Below are positions 43,490 through 54,116 of a stretch of 54,116 nt of DNA, piece after piece. The notes below the pieces were generated by a model that ran no database searches, had not been told where the DNA came from, and was given only the letters and a program-made list of their open reading frames with translations. The stretch's first letter is position 1. Each line of letters starts with the position of its first letter. Location: NCBI GenBank assembly GCA_018398765.1, contig JAHBMJ010000205.1:1-54116 (forward strand), read 5' to 3'. Position numbers and translations under genes: made by a program. Source of the DNA: Chromera velia (lineage: Eukaryota; Sar; Chromeraceae).

Positions 43490-46400
43490 ACTCCGTAGAC
43501 CTAAAAGCAGAAGCCCTCAACAACCTTGACATCCCAACCAACAAACACATCAGTGCGACCTTCCACCCTACACTGCTCGCCATCCTAGAAGAGTGCACCC
43601 AGAGAATCCAGAGTGATGACCTTGCAGTTGCGGAGTGGGGGTGGAAACTGCTCTTCTATTTTCCATCCCTCTTCCTCAGAGTCGACAGGAAAGGGGGGAA
43701 CGCACTAATAAACGCCTCCCTCGCAGCAAGGAGACGCCGAATCTCAGCCTTCTGGAGGGGGGATTTTGAAGTTCTGGTCTCATCACTGAGATCGGATATT
43801 GTTCAAATGAGAGAGAAGCAACTAGAGAAGAGGAAGGGAAGGAAGCCGTCAAAGCAAACCACAAAAGACAGCATGCGCCGCCATGTCGAGTCCCTCATCA
43901 AAGATGGGGCGCTCTCGAAAGCTGTCTCCTGCCTAGGCTCCTTGAGCATCGCAATGCCAACCATGAAAATATACCGCAAGCTGAAAAAACTTCACTCTCC
44001 TTACAGGACATGATATGAAACTAAGCCCTTTCCCGCAGACCCCCCCCGGCTAGAGCTCACACTAGACTCCCTCCTCTAAGTAGCCCGTTTAGCCGCCCGT
44101 AGCTCTGCACAGGGCATTTCAGGGTAGCACTACAAACACATCCGCTTCTTTCTCCCTGGTGACGGGTTAGAGGGGGGGGCGGGATCGTGTGCCCTTTTTA
44201 CGGTGGCGCAGTGCCTTGTAGCGGGCAATGCCCCTCCGTCCCTCTTCCGCTTGCTAGCAAGCGGGAGGTCTTTTGCCCTTAACAAGGATACGAAAGGAGA
44301 TAAAGTGAGACCGATCACCATCGGGGACATGCTCCAAAGATAGGTGACCAAGGCCATCTTAATTAAGTACGGGGAGAAGTTCGAGGAGCACCTTGGTGCT
44401 CTTCAGTATGCGGTCAGAACTAGCGCAGGGGCAGAGAAAATTTTCCGAGCCGTCCAAACCTGCTTGCAGCTCTGTCTTAACTCCATCTTCCTTTAAATAG
44501 ATGCAAACAATGCGTACAACACCTGTGATAGACAGAAAGCGATGGATCAATTGTGGGAGCATTTCCCTGAGCTCTATCGTTTCTTTTCCCTCTAGTATGG
44601 CACCTCTGTCCCCATTTTCTTTCACAATCAGAAAGACACACTGCGCACGTTCTTGAGTCAAAAAGGGGTACAGTAAAGAGATGTGGCAGGACCGCTTCTT
44701 TTTTGTCTTAGCTTAAAACCGGCACTAGAAAAGTTGCAAAAAAGGCTACACAAGAAGCATGGGAGGGCGGGATGCTTTATAGGTGCATATATGGATGACC
44801 TCTCCCTCATTTTTCCTTCCAGCTCTGCTGATTGTCTGACCTCTGCCTGATCAGATTATGTCGAAATTTTGGGGGAATACACTGGCCTGACGCTCAATCT
44901 GGACAAAGATAAGAGCGCAGCCTTCTCTTCTAGTTGGAGGGGGAAAACCGGGGAAAACGGAGAGGAAGATTCCGCAACAACGTCCATCCCCCGGGATTTG
45001 AGGTGTCAACAGAGGGCTACAAACTGATGGAAGCAGCAGAGGGGGGGGACACGTTTGTCAACAGACTGTTTAAAAAGAAGTTGGGGGAGGCCGCCAAGCT
45101 TCGAAAGCTGGTGGAAGGGTACGGGGACCCCCAGGGCTGCAATCTGCTCTTCAAGTACTGCATCTTCCATAAATTCGTCTACTTAGCCCGAGTGATAGCA
45201 GACAGACTGCACACTAACGTCTGGGAGCGGGCGGATAAGGAGTTGGGGGACTCTTTTACGTGTAGTATGCGTCTGACCCCAGAAAAATGGACCCAAAAGA
45301 AGGAGCAGACCTATCTCTCGTTGTGCCAGGGGGGGTTAGGAATCCCTTTCTTCCGTTATATCGCACCGGCAGCACTAGTAGGCTGCGGTGCGCAAACCCT
45401 CGCCGCAGTCAGAGGCAGGCTTACCGATCAAGGTTTTATAATGCCAATACGATCGGATTTTGCCGGCCTGCATTGGACAAAAAGAGTGGCACAGGCATAT
45501 ATGGACTGCAGAGAGGGGGTACAGAGGGAACTCAGACAGACTCATATTCCCCGGGTATTGCAAAATGAGTGGGGAGAGAGAATTAATGATTTCCTAATTC
45601 ATGAGAGGGGGGAGATGCAGCACTTGATGATTGAAGCCTTCCACCTTGTTCACAAAGAACAAGTTCTGAATGCGCTGTCCCCTCTAGGGAAGGCACGTTT
45701 GAAGTCCTGTTCAGGCATAGGGGCCTCGGCTTGGCTCACTGCGATGCCGTCCTCTGGATTGACAAAAATTTCCCCCACGCTCTTCACCACTGTACACCAC
45801 CACCGTTCGTCTCCGTCTTGGTCTTCCTATCCCAGAATTCAAACGGAACCCGATCTGTGCTTGTGGGGCCACACTGGACCATGAGGGCCAGCATGCACAG
45901 ACTTGTGGCACGGGGGTGTGTGTGTGGTAGAGACATGAACAGATGAAAGATGCATTCTGCTCTCTTTTGCAGGGGTTCCATCATTACTATGTAATAAGAG
46001 AGCCAACCTTCGGACAGCTAGGTTTGTTCATTCTCACTCGTCTTGTCAATGAGACACAGAAACATCCCGATTTTTTTGCAGGTCTCCCATCAGGAGACAC
46101 CGTACTAGGAGACGTTGCAGTGACCCATCTATTCTCAATTGATGCTAACCGCCTGTGAAGATTCGCAAAAACAGCAAAGTCGGCAGCAAAGGTGATGGAG
46201 AAGGTCAAAAACGACAGGTACGGTAAGATCTGTCATGAAATCGGATTTTAGTTTGTTTTTCTTGTGTTTGAGACATATAAGAGACCAGGAGAGGGGACAA
46301 TTCGTTTTTTGAAAGAGATGGCGATTCGGAAGTTGGGGGCTGGAAGAGTGAGAGGAGGAGAGGGAGACGAGGCAGTGCAGACAAGGCTGATGGACCAGTA

Positions 46401-46563
46401 TTATAAAGCTCTTTCCTGCACGCTTCAGTGTTTTGTTGCCGCAAATCTTCTCTGTTCAATTCATAATAGGAGGGGAACCAGAGGGCCCTTCCAGCCTGAG
46501 TGCCTTCTCGGTAGGGAGGTCGCAGCGTTCTCCGGGTCTTTCGACTCGGAGGGCGAAAACTAA
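43490..46563 (+). pseudogene. non-LTR-type retroelement: RT and probable REL endonuclease
   Basis: Reading one protein through many stops: an N-terminal helical stretch (SLIKDGALSKAVSCL, 43,885-43,930); fingers (LNKDTKGDKVRPITIGDMLQ, 44,277-44,340); LQYAVRTSAGAEK (44,403); IDANNAYN (44,500), the first catalytic Asp; KGVQ-stop-RDVAGPLLFCL (44,660); AYMDDLSL (44,787), the catalytic Asp pair; then an open thumb and linker to 45,780 (QGGLGIP, GASAWLTAMPS). Next come a CACGATLDHEGQHAQTC cysteine/histidine motif (45,862, after a frameshift), GDVAVTHL (46,110), K..NDRYGK (46,207) and FETY (46,266). The last three have the D...K...E order of restriction-like endonucleases found in R2-type and related LINEs. 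At least six stops and one frameshift mean it is dead. Most stops are explained by single transitions in CAA, CAG or TGG. Confidence 0.75.
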
Positions 46564-47496
46564 GCGATCCTTTGGTGATTAATTCTTTGTATACAAACAA
46601 AAAGGAAAAAAAAAGGGGGGGCAAGCGCATAAGAGGAAAAGAAGAAAAGAAGGTTGAGAAAATAAGGGGTAAATTAATGGGGAGGGTCTCTTTGAAGTTG
46701 TTTTCTGTCGTTAAAGGGTAGCCTTTGTTAAGGGGACAAACTTTTAGAAAGTTTTTACCCTGCTTCTCCCCTCTTTTCGTTGTTCTCCGAGTCCTACTCT
46801 ACCGGCGAGACTACCGCCGCTTGAGAAATAAACCGCAGTAAAAATGATTAATGAGCAGTGTTCCTAGATTCAGAATAGACGGGATGAACCGGAACCTTTT
46901 GATAGACTAGGCTAGATCCATCCCTCATATATGGGGACGCGGCATGTATAACAAAAACCTCAATCAACAATATTATAATAGCTTCAATGAGAGCCACTGT
47001 AAGCTAGACTGTAAGCCATTTGATTTTTCTTTTTGTGTATATGTGAATATTGGACACACTGTATTATGAAATAAAACTTTTTGCTTAGCTTTTTGCAGTT
47101 TAAAAACTATCCATGAAACTATATCAAATCTAAAAACAATAACAAATAGTATAGGTATTTTCCGAGCGGACTGAGCTTCTAACAAGTTATTTTTCTTATT
47201 CATTCTATCGTTTTTATCTACTCTGGCTGCAAAGAAACCATTTGCTTACAAAAACTTCTGGTATATATATTAGTACTTCCCTGACACTCACTACTACTTA
47301 ACATATGTACTAAGTTTAAGTATATGTACCAACACTTACATCTACTTATATATTGTATCAAATTTTTACTAATTTCTAAAAAATTTAAAAAAAAAATCTA
47401 CAACAGGTTCTAAAAAAAATTCCTAGGAAAATTTTTCTTTCATTATCTTTCATTGAATTGATTCGGATCTCAAATTAAACTAAGTCATTCACCTAT
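46564..47496. other. AT-rich flank with dispersed repeat copy 3
   Basis: No gene seen. At 46,890-46,962 lies a diverged third copy of the dispersed repeat of 4,292-4,391, again in plus orientation (GACTAGGCTAGATCC then the ATATGGGGACGCGGCATG core). It may mark the 3' end of the LINE-like element. Confidence 0.5.
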
Positions 47497-47504
47497 ATGC
47501 ATAG

Positions 47505-47558
47505 ATATAAACACAGACACAGACACATCCAGACATACTCAGAAATACCTAGACACAC

Positions 47559-47593
<35 letters not shown>

Positions 47594-47662
47594 CACACAC
47601 ACATACACATATACATACACACACGTACACACACACACACACACACATACACACACACACAT

Positions 47663-47709
<47 letters not shown>

Positions 47710-47838
47710 AACACACACATACACATACACACACACACACATACACACACACACATACACACACACACATACACACACACACACATATACACACATACAT
47801 ACACACACACATACACACATACATACACACACACACAC

Positions 47839-47875
<37 letters not shown>
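47505..47875 (+). repeat. compound (CA)n/(GA)n/(ACAG)n microsatellite
   Basis: About 370 bp of ACAG, CACACATA and GA repeats. The apparent long open frames on both strands are simple-repeat artefacts. Two separate GA tracts (around 47,677-47,707 and 47,842-47,874) flank a CA-rich block, which suggests an internal duplication. Confidence 0.95.
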
Positions 47876-47877
<2 letters not shown>

Positions 47878-48039
47878 CTCATAGGTAAGATTCACTTTTC
47901 TGCAGCATCTTGTACATCTTTATGTTCGTTTTCATTGTGTCTCTATCGATCTTCATTTGCCGTCTGAGTCGAATTTTCTCTTTTATTCCGTGTCTCTCAA
48001 GGAGTGAAACCTCGATCCAACTTACCTAAGTTCTGCGTA

Positions 48040-48265
48040 ATAGTAATACTCTCAATCCGAAAGCAAAGCAATGAATCCAATCTCGCATGCTATCTAAAGT
48101 ACGATATGCACAGAAATGATAAAACGATACGTCCGTGCAATACTTGCTCGACACGGCGATTATGCGCTGTATGCGCGCAACACATGTACGTGATATAATT
48201 AAGCCCGGCCAAGCCTGCGGCCCAATGCGTGGCACGGTACCCCGATGGCTACCTGTACTTCAACT
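48040..48265 (+). repeat. ~210-bp direct repeat, copy 1
   Basis: Contains AAAGCAAAGCAATGAATCCA and, near its right end, AAGCCCGGCCAAGCC and GGCTACCTGTACTTCAA. Matches 50,272-50,475, including the order of all blocks, with substitutions and one ~20-bp gap. Confidence 0.8.
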
Positions 48266-50271
48266 CCCCCCCTCGATCGTGTTGCCGAAGCAAAAGCAAA
48301 ACATTGCAGAAAAAATATGCAAGGCAACGCAAGCGATACAACTCAGGACAAATTTTAGTCTAGCAAAGACAACAATAAAAATGAAAACAGCCGCATGCTT
48401 TAATAGTGAGCTACAATGAAAAGAACGATTGCATGCTCTACCGATTGAGGTAGGAAGTCAAAAAGTCTTGTCAAAAGCAAAGACTTCCTGTATGTAACAG
48501 TTACGTCATCAATCCAATCTGTTTTGATCTCCCTCCCATTCTGCCCTCTTTTGGAAAAGAAAACCATAAGTTTGTACTACAAATCAATTCAGTCTGAAAA
48601 GGAAACAGACTTGTGGAATCAATCAAAATATGATGACCTCCTAAATGCAGATGAAAAAATCTAGATTGATAAATGAATGAATAAATCAATGAATGAACAA
48701 ATGAAAATAACTTGTATTGAATGAGATGAATCAGTCAGAGTATGGAAGTGATAACAGATAACTTACGTACATCACCTACTTTCCTTTTGCAGAATTAAAG
48801 CAAACTAAAATTTAAATTGGTCGACAAAAAAAAAAAGAAAGTTGAATGTCATTGAACGTCTTTTCTTCCTACTTTTCTTCTCAATCTTTGTCATGCTACG
48901 CTTTCTTCTTTTCTTCCTTTGTCTATCTTTTGCTATCAACATGCATATATGAGAAGAAAACCTTTTATAAAAAGAAAAGAAGTGAAACAACCATCGAAAG
49001 GTGAAAGGACACTGTTCAGCTAGAACAAAGAGCAATCCAAGAAAAGAAAACGAATCACAAATCGGACAGTCGAGCCAAACACGTCACACAGACTGCACAT
49101 CTTTGAAAAGAAAATAAGATGCAGTGAATTCTATGTGGTGAATCCAGAAGAAAAACAGAATTGCTGAATGAAAGCAAAAACGAATGTCATTGATGCACTT
49201 TCATTTCTATCTTTCCGTTCCGGTTCCTTCTATATGATGTGTCCTCTCTCTCTTCCCCATCTCCCCCCCCCTCTCTCTTCAATCCGCCCTATTCCCTCAC
49301 GTTCCTGTGATTCCTTCTCAATCTACTGCTCAGGTTGACTTATTTGAAAAGAGAAGAGAAAAGCAAGAACTGCAAAGAGAAGGAGGAGAGAGAGAGAAAG
49401 AGAGAGCGATAAACGGTGGAACAAAGAGAAAACGTAAAAGAAAGCAATTTTGCTGTATGTGAAAAAGAAACTTTTACTAAGCACGTTTAGACAATGCAAA
49501 AAGAATAAAAAAGAGAAAAGAAAACCTTTTCAATTATTAAATCATTTCGTTCTTTTCTTTCCTTCTAGCCCTCTTTCTTCAGCACCCCCGCTCCACTCCC
49601 CATTCTTTTCTCATTTGATTAGTCAAACGATGATCAAAAAAGAGAAAAGACAAGAAGAAGAGCATGAGAGAGCAAAGAAAGAAAGAGCGAGAGACGCAAA
49701 AAAAAAAAAGAAAAAGAGAAAAGAAATCAAACAAAAAGAAGAGTAAGACTCTAAATGAAAAGTAATGAGAGAACGAAACATTAGTTACTCAAAAATGCAG
49801 TCATCTTCCGCTACCGCCGCAACAAGTTACACAAAGACTAGATGCTCAGACTCATACAGTACAAAAAGAAAAACAGTCTGAGAAGAGAGGTCTCAAAAAT
49901 GAATGAAAAGAAAATAATTGGACGTTTACATACATCAATGTTTATCTTCTTGTTCTCCTGTGTTGGGAAAGCGGATTCAAGCGGAATTCTTTTCTTTCCT
50001 TCTTTTTATGCAGGGATCTGCTACTCTATCATCCCAGTCTTTACATGCATTCACCCCCCCCCGGCCATCCGTTGCTGACAAGGTAGAAAAGGGATATTCC
50101 CAAATCGACTGATTTGGATCTAAGGATGGGTGCAGAAGCTTAAGGCACTTGAAGTCCCCACAAAACCTATATAGAAGTCATCGAGTCCATCCGTTCACAA
50201 AACCGAGAAAACACAACCAGGTACAGCATACAGGGCAAGCACACCGCTCTGAAACCCCGAGAAGTCTGTAA

Positions 50272-50475
50272 AAGTAATAGTAATATAATCAATCTGAAAG
50301 CAAAGCAATGAATCCAATCTTGTATGCTATCCAAAGCACAATATGCACAGAAATGACAAAACAATACGTCGATTATTCGCTGCATGCGTGCAATACGCGT
50401 ATGTGATACAAGCCCGGCCAAGCCCGCGGCCCAATGCGCGGCACGGTATCCCGACGGCTACCTGTACTTCAAGTT
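50272..50475 (+). repeat. ~210-bp direct repeat, copy 2
   Basis: Second copy of 48,040-48,265. It is shorter by a gap after AATACGTC. Differences are mostly transitions. It could be a SINE-like or solo element, but I see no clear tRNA-type A and B boxes. Confidence 0.8.
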
Positions 50476-51179
50476 TTTTCTTTTCATTTCTGTTATATTC
50501 TTTGTTATTATTTTTTGTTTTCTCTTTTTCTTTTTTTTTTGTTTTAAACAATATTTTCATGTGAAAATGGGACCAGACTGACTCCAACACTAATTCCGAC
50601 TCCAAATTTGTTTTAAATATACAAACAATTTAAACTAGTTTAAACATATTCAACATCGTTTAAGTGTATCTTTAGCAATTTTTTTGTTGTTTTTAAAGGT
50701 TTTAAATTAGAGTCCGGAGTGTATGAGAGTGAAGGTTGGAAGTGTTGTAGCACAGTGGTAGGCCAGGCTGGCGGGTCTGCGTGTATACCACGCGTGGCAT
50801 GCAGCGCCGCGCCGTACATACATGCGTTTGTGCCGCGGCCTGCTAGGCGGCCTGCCCCAACCGGCCCGTGCAGGCTGCCACGCTTGACTGACGCACGCAT
50901 CCCAATCCGAATATTCGGCTGTACGGTAGAAATCTGATTATATGCTTTTGCAGGCCGAGGCATCTATCAGAGAGCAAGGAAGAAATTAAAAGATCCCGCT
51001 TCATTCCCTTCAGTTATAGCTCTACGTTGCTATACAGATTTTCTGTAGAGTGCACTTGTTGTAGGCCTGTCGCTGGGGATCGTGTGCCGGTGCTGTAGTG
51101 TGGCTACACTTTTGAGGTGGGCTGAGCTTTGCCATCTCCTTTTAAACAACACTTTGTATGGGCAAGGGGTTTTAATTGT

Positions 51180-52080
51180 TATGTCAGAAAGACCTGCGTT
51201 GATGCATCTGTTTACCCTTTTTCCTTCCTCTTCATACGGTATGGATGCAGGAGTTTGGAGCTCTTGCTTGCCTCTGGTGTGCAGAAGGAGTTAAATTCGT
51301 CTCGTCTCTTTGGTCAGTTGGGGGTTGGGCGTCTTTGGATACAACACGGCTTCAGTCGGTCAACTCATGTCAAGGAATGATCCACGTGGGTTCCTCTATT
51401 CACCCATCCTTCTTTTTATTCTGGCTGTGTAGATACAGGGTTTGGTGCTCCCTTGTGCCCTTCGTATGGAAGGAAAGTTGCTTTCGTGTCGTCTCTCTGG
51501 TCAGTTTGCGATTGCGAGTTTCTGTGTGCAAGGGCGGCAAGAAGTTACATTCTGTCAGAGAGATGCCCATCCTTCTTTTTCTTTCTTGCCCTCATTCTAT
51601 TTATACTGTCTGTCTGGATGCAGGCTTTAAGGCTTCCTTGTGTGTGTGTTGGGGAGCTGGAGCTCTTTGTGCTGGGATTTTTGGTGAGTCTGGCCGCAAG
51701 CGTCTCTTTATATCACGCTGGGCAAGCGGTTACGTTCTGTCAGACAGATGCCCACTCCTTTTTTTCTTTCTTGCCCTCATTCTATTCACACTGTCTGTCT
51801 GGATGCAGGCTTTAACTTAAAGGCTTCTTCGTGTATGTGTTGGGAAGCTGGAGCTCTTTGTGCTAGGATTTTTGGTGAGTCTAGCCGTAAATGTCTCTTT
51901 GTGTTACGCTGGGCAAGCCGTTGCGTTCTGTCAGAGAGATGCCCACTCCTCTTTTTCTTTTTTACCCTCATTTTATTCATACTGTCTGTCTGGATGCAGG
52001 CTTTAAAGCTTCCTCGTGTATGCGTTGGGAAGTTGAAGCTTAGTTGGCTGCCTCTTTTATTTCTTTGGTCAGTCGCTTTA
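51180..52080 (+). repeat. five-unit ~185-190-bp tandem array
   Basis: The three right-hand units begin GATGCCCA at 51,562, 51,747 and 51,938 and are about 90% alike. Two diverged units precede them (from about 51,190 and 51,385), recognisable by the same order of blocks. Each good unit has a pyrimidine-rich stretch, then CTGTCTGGATGCAG, a ~60-bp segment, and GGTGAGTCT. This has the look of acceptor, small exon and donor. No gene containing these units is visible to either side. Confidence 0.75.
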
Positions 52081-52753
52081 AATTAGGGGCTTAGAGGAGT
52101 GAGCTGCAGGGTGGGGTTGCACGGCAATGCCACCAAGGGACATGTGATGGCTTGGGGCGAGGTGTGAGAGAGGCATGTATGGAAAGCAATAGAGAGAGAG
52201 GACGGCTGAGCGCCAGAAGGGATAGAGAGGGAGCTCCACGTGCTGCTGGGGGATCGACGGGTAGAGAGGACAGTCTGGGTTCGTGTTGGGCCAGGGCTGG
52301 CCATCACTATGGCCGGACCAGGACAAGCCGGGCCGGGATCCGGCCCAAGGTCCGGACCGGGCGTCACAAAGCGGTTGTCAGACCCAAAAAGGCTGCAGAG
52401 GGAGTAGCAGGAAGTTATGTGGACAAGAGAGACGGAGCTCCGTGCTTGTGAAAGGGTGTTAGTCCCGAGGAGGAGGGGCGTGTGCACTCAGAAGGGGTCC
52501 AGGTGGGGCCGGCCGGGACAGGTCATGCCGAGTAGGGGGTGAACCCCGGGCTAAAAGCGTCATACACATGGAGAAGAGGCCCGGAACGACGCAACGGACG
52601 CTGGCTAGAGCGAACGGAGAGGCAAAAAGCCCTATAAAGTGGACTGCCTTGCGTCCTAGAGGGTACCGGTGGCGGCTGTACCGCTCCTTCTGCCTCATCT
52701 CTTCTTTTTTTTTGCATCAGCCGTACTACAAGGGCCCCTCTGACCTCGTTCCG

Positions 52754-52791
52754 CCTTAAGGTACATTTCAAGGCTGAAGTGTACCTTAAGG
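52754..52791. repeat. 12-bp inverted repeat
   Basis: CCTTAAGGTACA (52,754-52,765) and TGTACCTTAAGG (52,780-52,791) are perfectly complementary, with a 14-bp loop. CCTTAAGG is itself palindromic. Confidence 0.75.
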
Positions 52792-52867
52792 TGGGGGTCA
52801 GAACACCTTCCCTGACTGTTTTGGGTCACGGACCTCGAGTTGGGTCGGACAACCCCCCCCCCCTAAG

Positions 52868-52891
52868 GTTCAGAAGTCCGCACTTCTGAAC
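52868..52891. repeat. 10-bp hairpin with 4-base loop
   Basis: GTTCAGAAGT, loop CCGC, ACTTCTGAAC. It follows a run of C and precedes GGGG/CCCC runs. Short loop and perfect stem would allow extrusion or an RNA hairpin. Confidence 0.75.
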
Positions 52892-53118
52892 TTTGGGCAA
52901 GGGGGGTCAAACCCCCCCGCCGCCAGGTCCAGACATGGGCTTATCGTGGGTCTGGAAGGCGCCGCTACAGGGCCAGAGGGGGTGGTAGCCGACGTTGTCT
53001 CTGTCGGCCAATAATCGGGTCTGAAGTCTTTTGTCCGTCTTGAAGGTCCACAGGTTCAAAACTGCGGAGTCCTGAACCTCTAAGCAAACAGACTTTTCCC
53101 ACAGAAATGTTGCCATAA

Positions 53119-53175
53119 AAAGCGCTCTGTCAGATGTTTTCTGATAGTTTTAAAAGATATCTGACAGAGCGCTTT
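53119..53175. repeat. 17-bp perfect inverted repeat
   Basis: AAAGCGCTCTGTCAGAT (53,119-53,135) and its exact complement at 53,159-53,175, separated by a 23-bp AT-rich loop. This is the longest perfect hairpin I found outside transposon ends. It could be a small MITE or a structured RNA; neither is shown. Confidence 0.85.
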
Positions 53176-53470
53176 CTCGGTTTTGACTTTTTTTTCGGGA
53201 GTGCACTTTCGGGGCTCTAGAGGAGATGGGTGTTGCTCGCTCACCTCAGGTCGGCACGAAGTGGAGCTTGGAGGTGGGTCCAGTGGACACCAGCCGTCTT
53301 AATCTTGTTTCCAACATCTTCCTGCTTACTGCTTCTCCTCCTGTTCAAGCAAAGAAGGGCTGCCAGCCTTATTTAGGTATTAAAGTACTGCTGCTCTCAT
53401 CGCTTTCCTTACTCTTTCCTTGCAGGTCACAGTCTTGGGAGCCCTGGGGTCAACCCCCAGGTCAGCCTGT

Positions 53471-53553
53471 AACTGACTGTACTGACAATTGAAACTTTTG
53501 TACTAGAAAATGACTTTTAATTTTCTATGTATCACACTAAATTTTATATAAAA
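53471..53553 (+). repeat. 83-bp direct repeat, copy 1
   Basis: Begins AACTGACTGTACTGACAATT and ends ATTTTATATAAAAA. Repeated at 53,645-53,728 with three or four transitions. Confidence 0.88.
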
Positions 53554-53644
53554 AGTCTTAGAGCCATATTGAGTAGTGAAAGCAGTCTTTGGAATGTCTT
53601 TCTCCCTCATACGCATTTGATGGTAATACTGACGGACTCCGAGA

Positions 53645-53728
53645 ACTGACTGTACTGACAATTGAAACTTTTATACTAGAAAGTGACTTTTAATTTTCTA
53701 TATATCACACTAAATTTTATATAAAAAT
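53645..53728 (+). repeat. 83-bp direct repeat, copy 2
   Basis: Second copy of 53,471-53,553, 174 bp further on. The 90 bp between them is unique. Confidence 0.88.
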
Positions 53729-54116
53729 CTAAGTCTTTAAAGCACATAGAATGATTCTATTTATTGTTTTTTACCTGCATGAAAGTATGAACAACTTTTA
53801 AAGATAAGGTTTAATGGGTTTGTGGTGTGTATGTTGGAAATTGTTGGACGTGAGTGAGGTGAAAGAGTTACAATATGTTGATATGTCGGGGAGTGATTGC
53901 AGACTCTGCAGGCATGTGACAATACGCAGTGTAATACACAAATAAGCTAACTTTTACTTCTAATGGAATACGCCGAATTCACACACTGATGTAAGGAGGG
54001 AGCACACAGCGGGCAACCCCCATGAAAGGTAAGAATGAATGTCCGCAAACAGATCTACCGATTTGACACCCACAGAAAGCAGTTCAACCAAACAAATGTT
54101 GAGCACTATGACCGTG

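Larger units (their letters stand above)
47876..51179. other. AT- and A-rich intergenic DNA
   Basis: No gene recognised. The plus strand is A/G-rich (AAAGAAAAGAAAA-type) from about 48,700 to 49,900. It contains the two copies of a ~210-bp duplication listed separately. GC rises again from about 50,750. Confidence 0.5.
52081..54116. other. right-hand flank, hairpins and short repeats, no gene
   Basis: No convincing coding region. Contains three inverted repeats (52,754-52,791; 52,868-52,891; 53,119-53,175), an 83-bp direct repeat (53,471 and 53,645) and C/G homopolymer runs near 52,850-52,915. Open frames on both strands are short and overlapping. Confidence 0.5.

Noticed and set aside
47497-47967. 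Long open frames on both strands (Thr/His and Cys/Val repeats)
   Set aside because: They are translations of CA/GA microsatellites and continue in several frames at once.
1-54116. CRISPR array, bacterial operon or rRNA/tRNA genes
   Set aside because: The tandem arrays have no spacer structure, the genes are spliced and interrupted by eukaryotic transposons, and I found no cloverleaf or rRNA sequence I could support by reading alone.

Overview
This window is nuclear DNA from a eukaryote. It holds one spliced gene with pyrimidine-rich introns ending in tgcag, runs of Ty1/copia retrotransposons, hAT-type DNA transposons, a LINE-like relic and long microsatellites. The unusual leader on the spliced gene and the mid-range GC would fit an alga with a complex plastid (for example a chromerid alveolate), but no ribosomal or organellar marker is present, so the taxon is a low-confidence inference.

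Layout. 1-5.6 kb: apparently non-genic, with short dispersed repeats and a minus-strand relic resembling the C-terminus of a LINE-like protein. 5.67-14.53 kb, plus strand: an 11-exon gene (about 1,579 aa) whose exons stay in phase throughout. It starts with a signal peptide, continues with a very long low-complexity region, and ends in a membrane MgtC/SapB domain plus an acidic serine-rich tail. 14.5-16.4 kb: intergenic. 16,961-23,057: a full-length but decayed Ty1/copia element on the minus strand (copia-A; 287-bp LTRs, TSD TCCAG, initiator-Met-type primer site). 23.1-26.8 kb: AT-rich, with two minisatellite arrays.

26,888-39,288 is a nest of elements. A 12.4-kb hAT-type element (hAT-1; TIR starting TAGGGATAGCTAT, perfect 8-bp TSD AATATTGC) sits in a copy of a ~190-bp repeat whose uninterrupted paralog is at 16,398-16,586. 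Inside hAT-1 is copia-B (28,321-37,672, plus strand, TSD AAATG). Copia-B is itself split by a 1.76-kb inverted-repeat element (31,089-32,850) and by a second hAT-type element (34,236-35,674, 8-bp TSD). Copia-A, in opposite orientation, shows the uninterrupted sequence for both of these internal insertions.

40.07-42.4 kb, minus strand: a largely open, probably spliced DDE transposase resembling the CACTA/Tnp2-Plavaka group. 43.1-46.6 kb, plus strand: a decayed non-LTR-type retroelement with reverse transcriptase and a probable C-terminal restriction-like endonuclease. 46.6-54.1 kb: AT-rich and low-complexity DNA with a large CA/GA microsatellite, a ~210-bp direct duplication, a five-unit ~185-190-bp tandem array with exon-like units, and several hairpins.

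The two strongest leads are the spliced eukaryotic MgtC-domain protein with a secretory, possibly plastid, leader, and the two independently inserted copia copies that share five in-frame amber (TAG) codons at identical sites.
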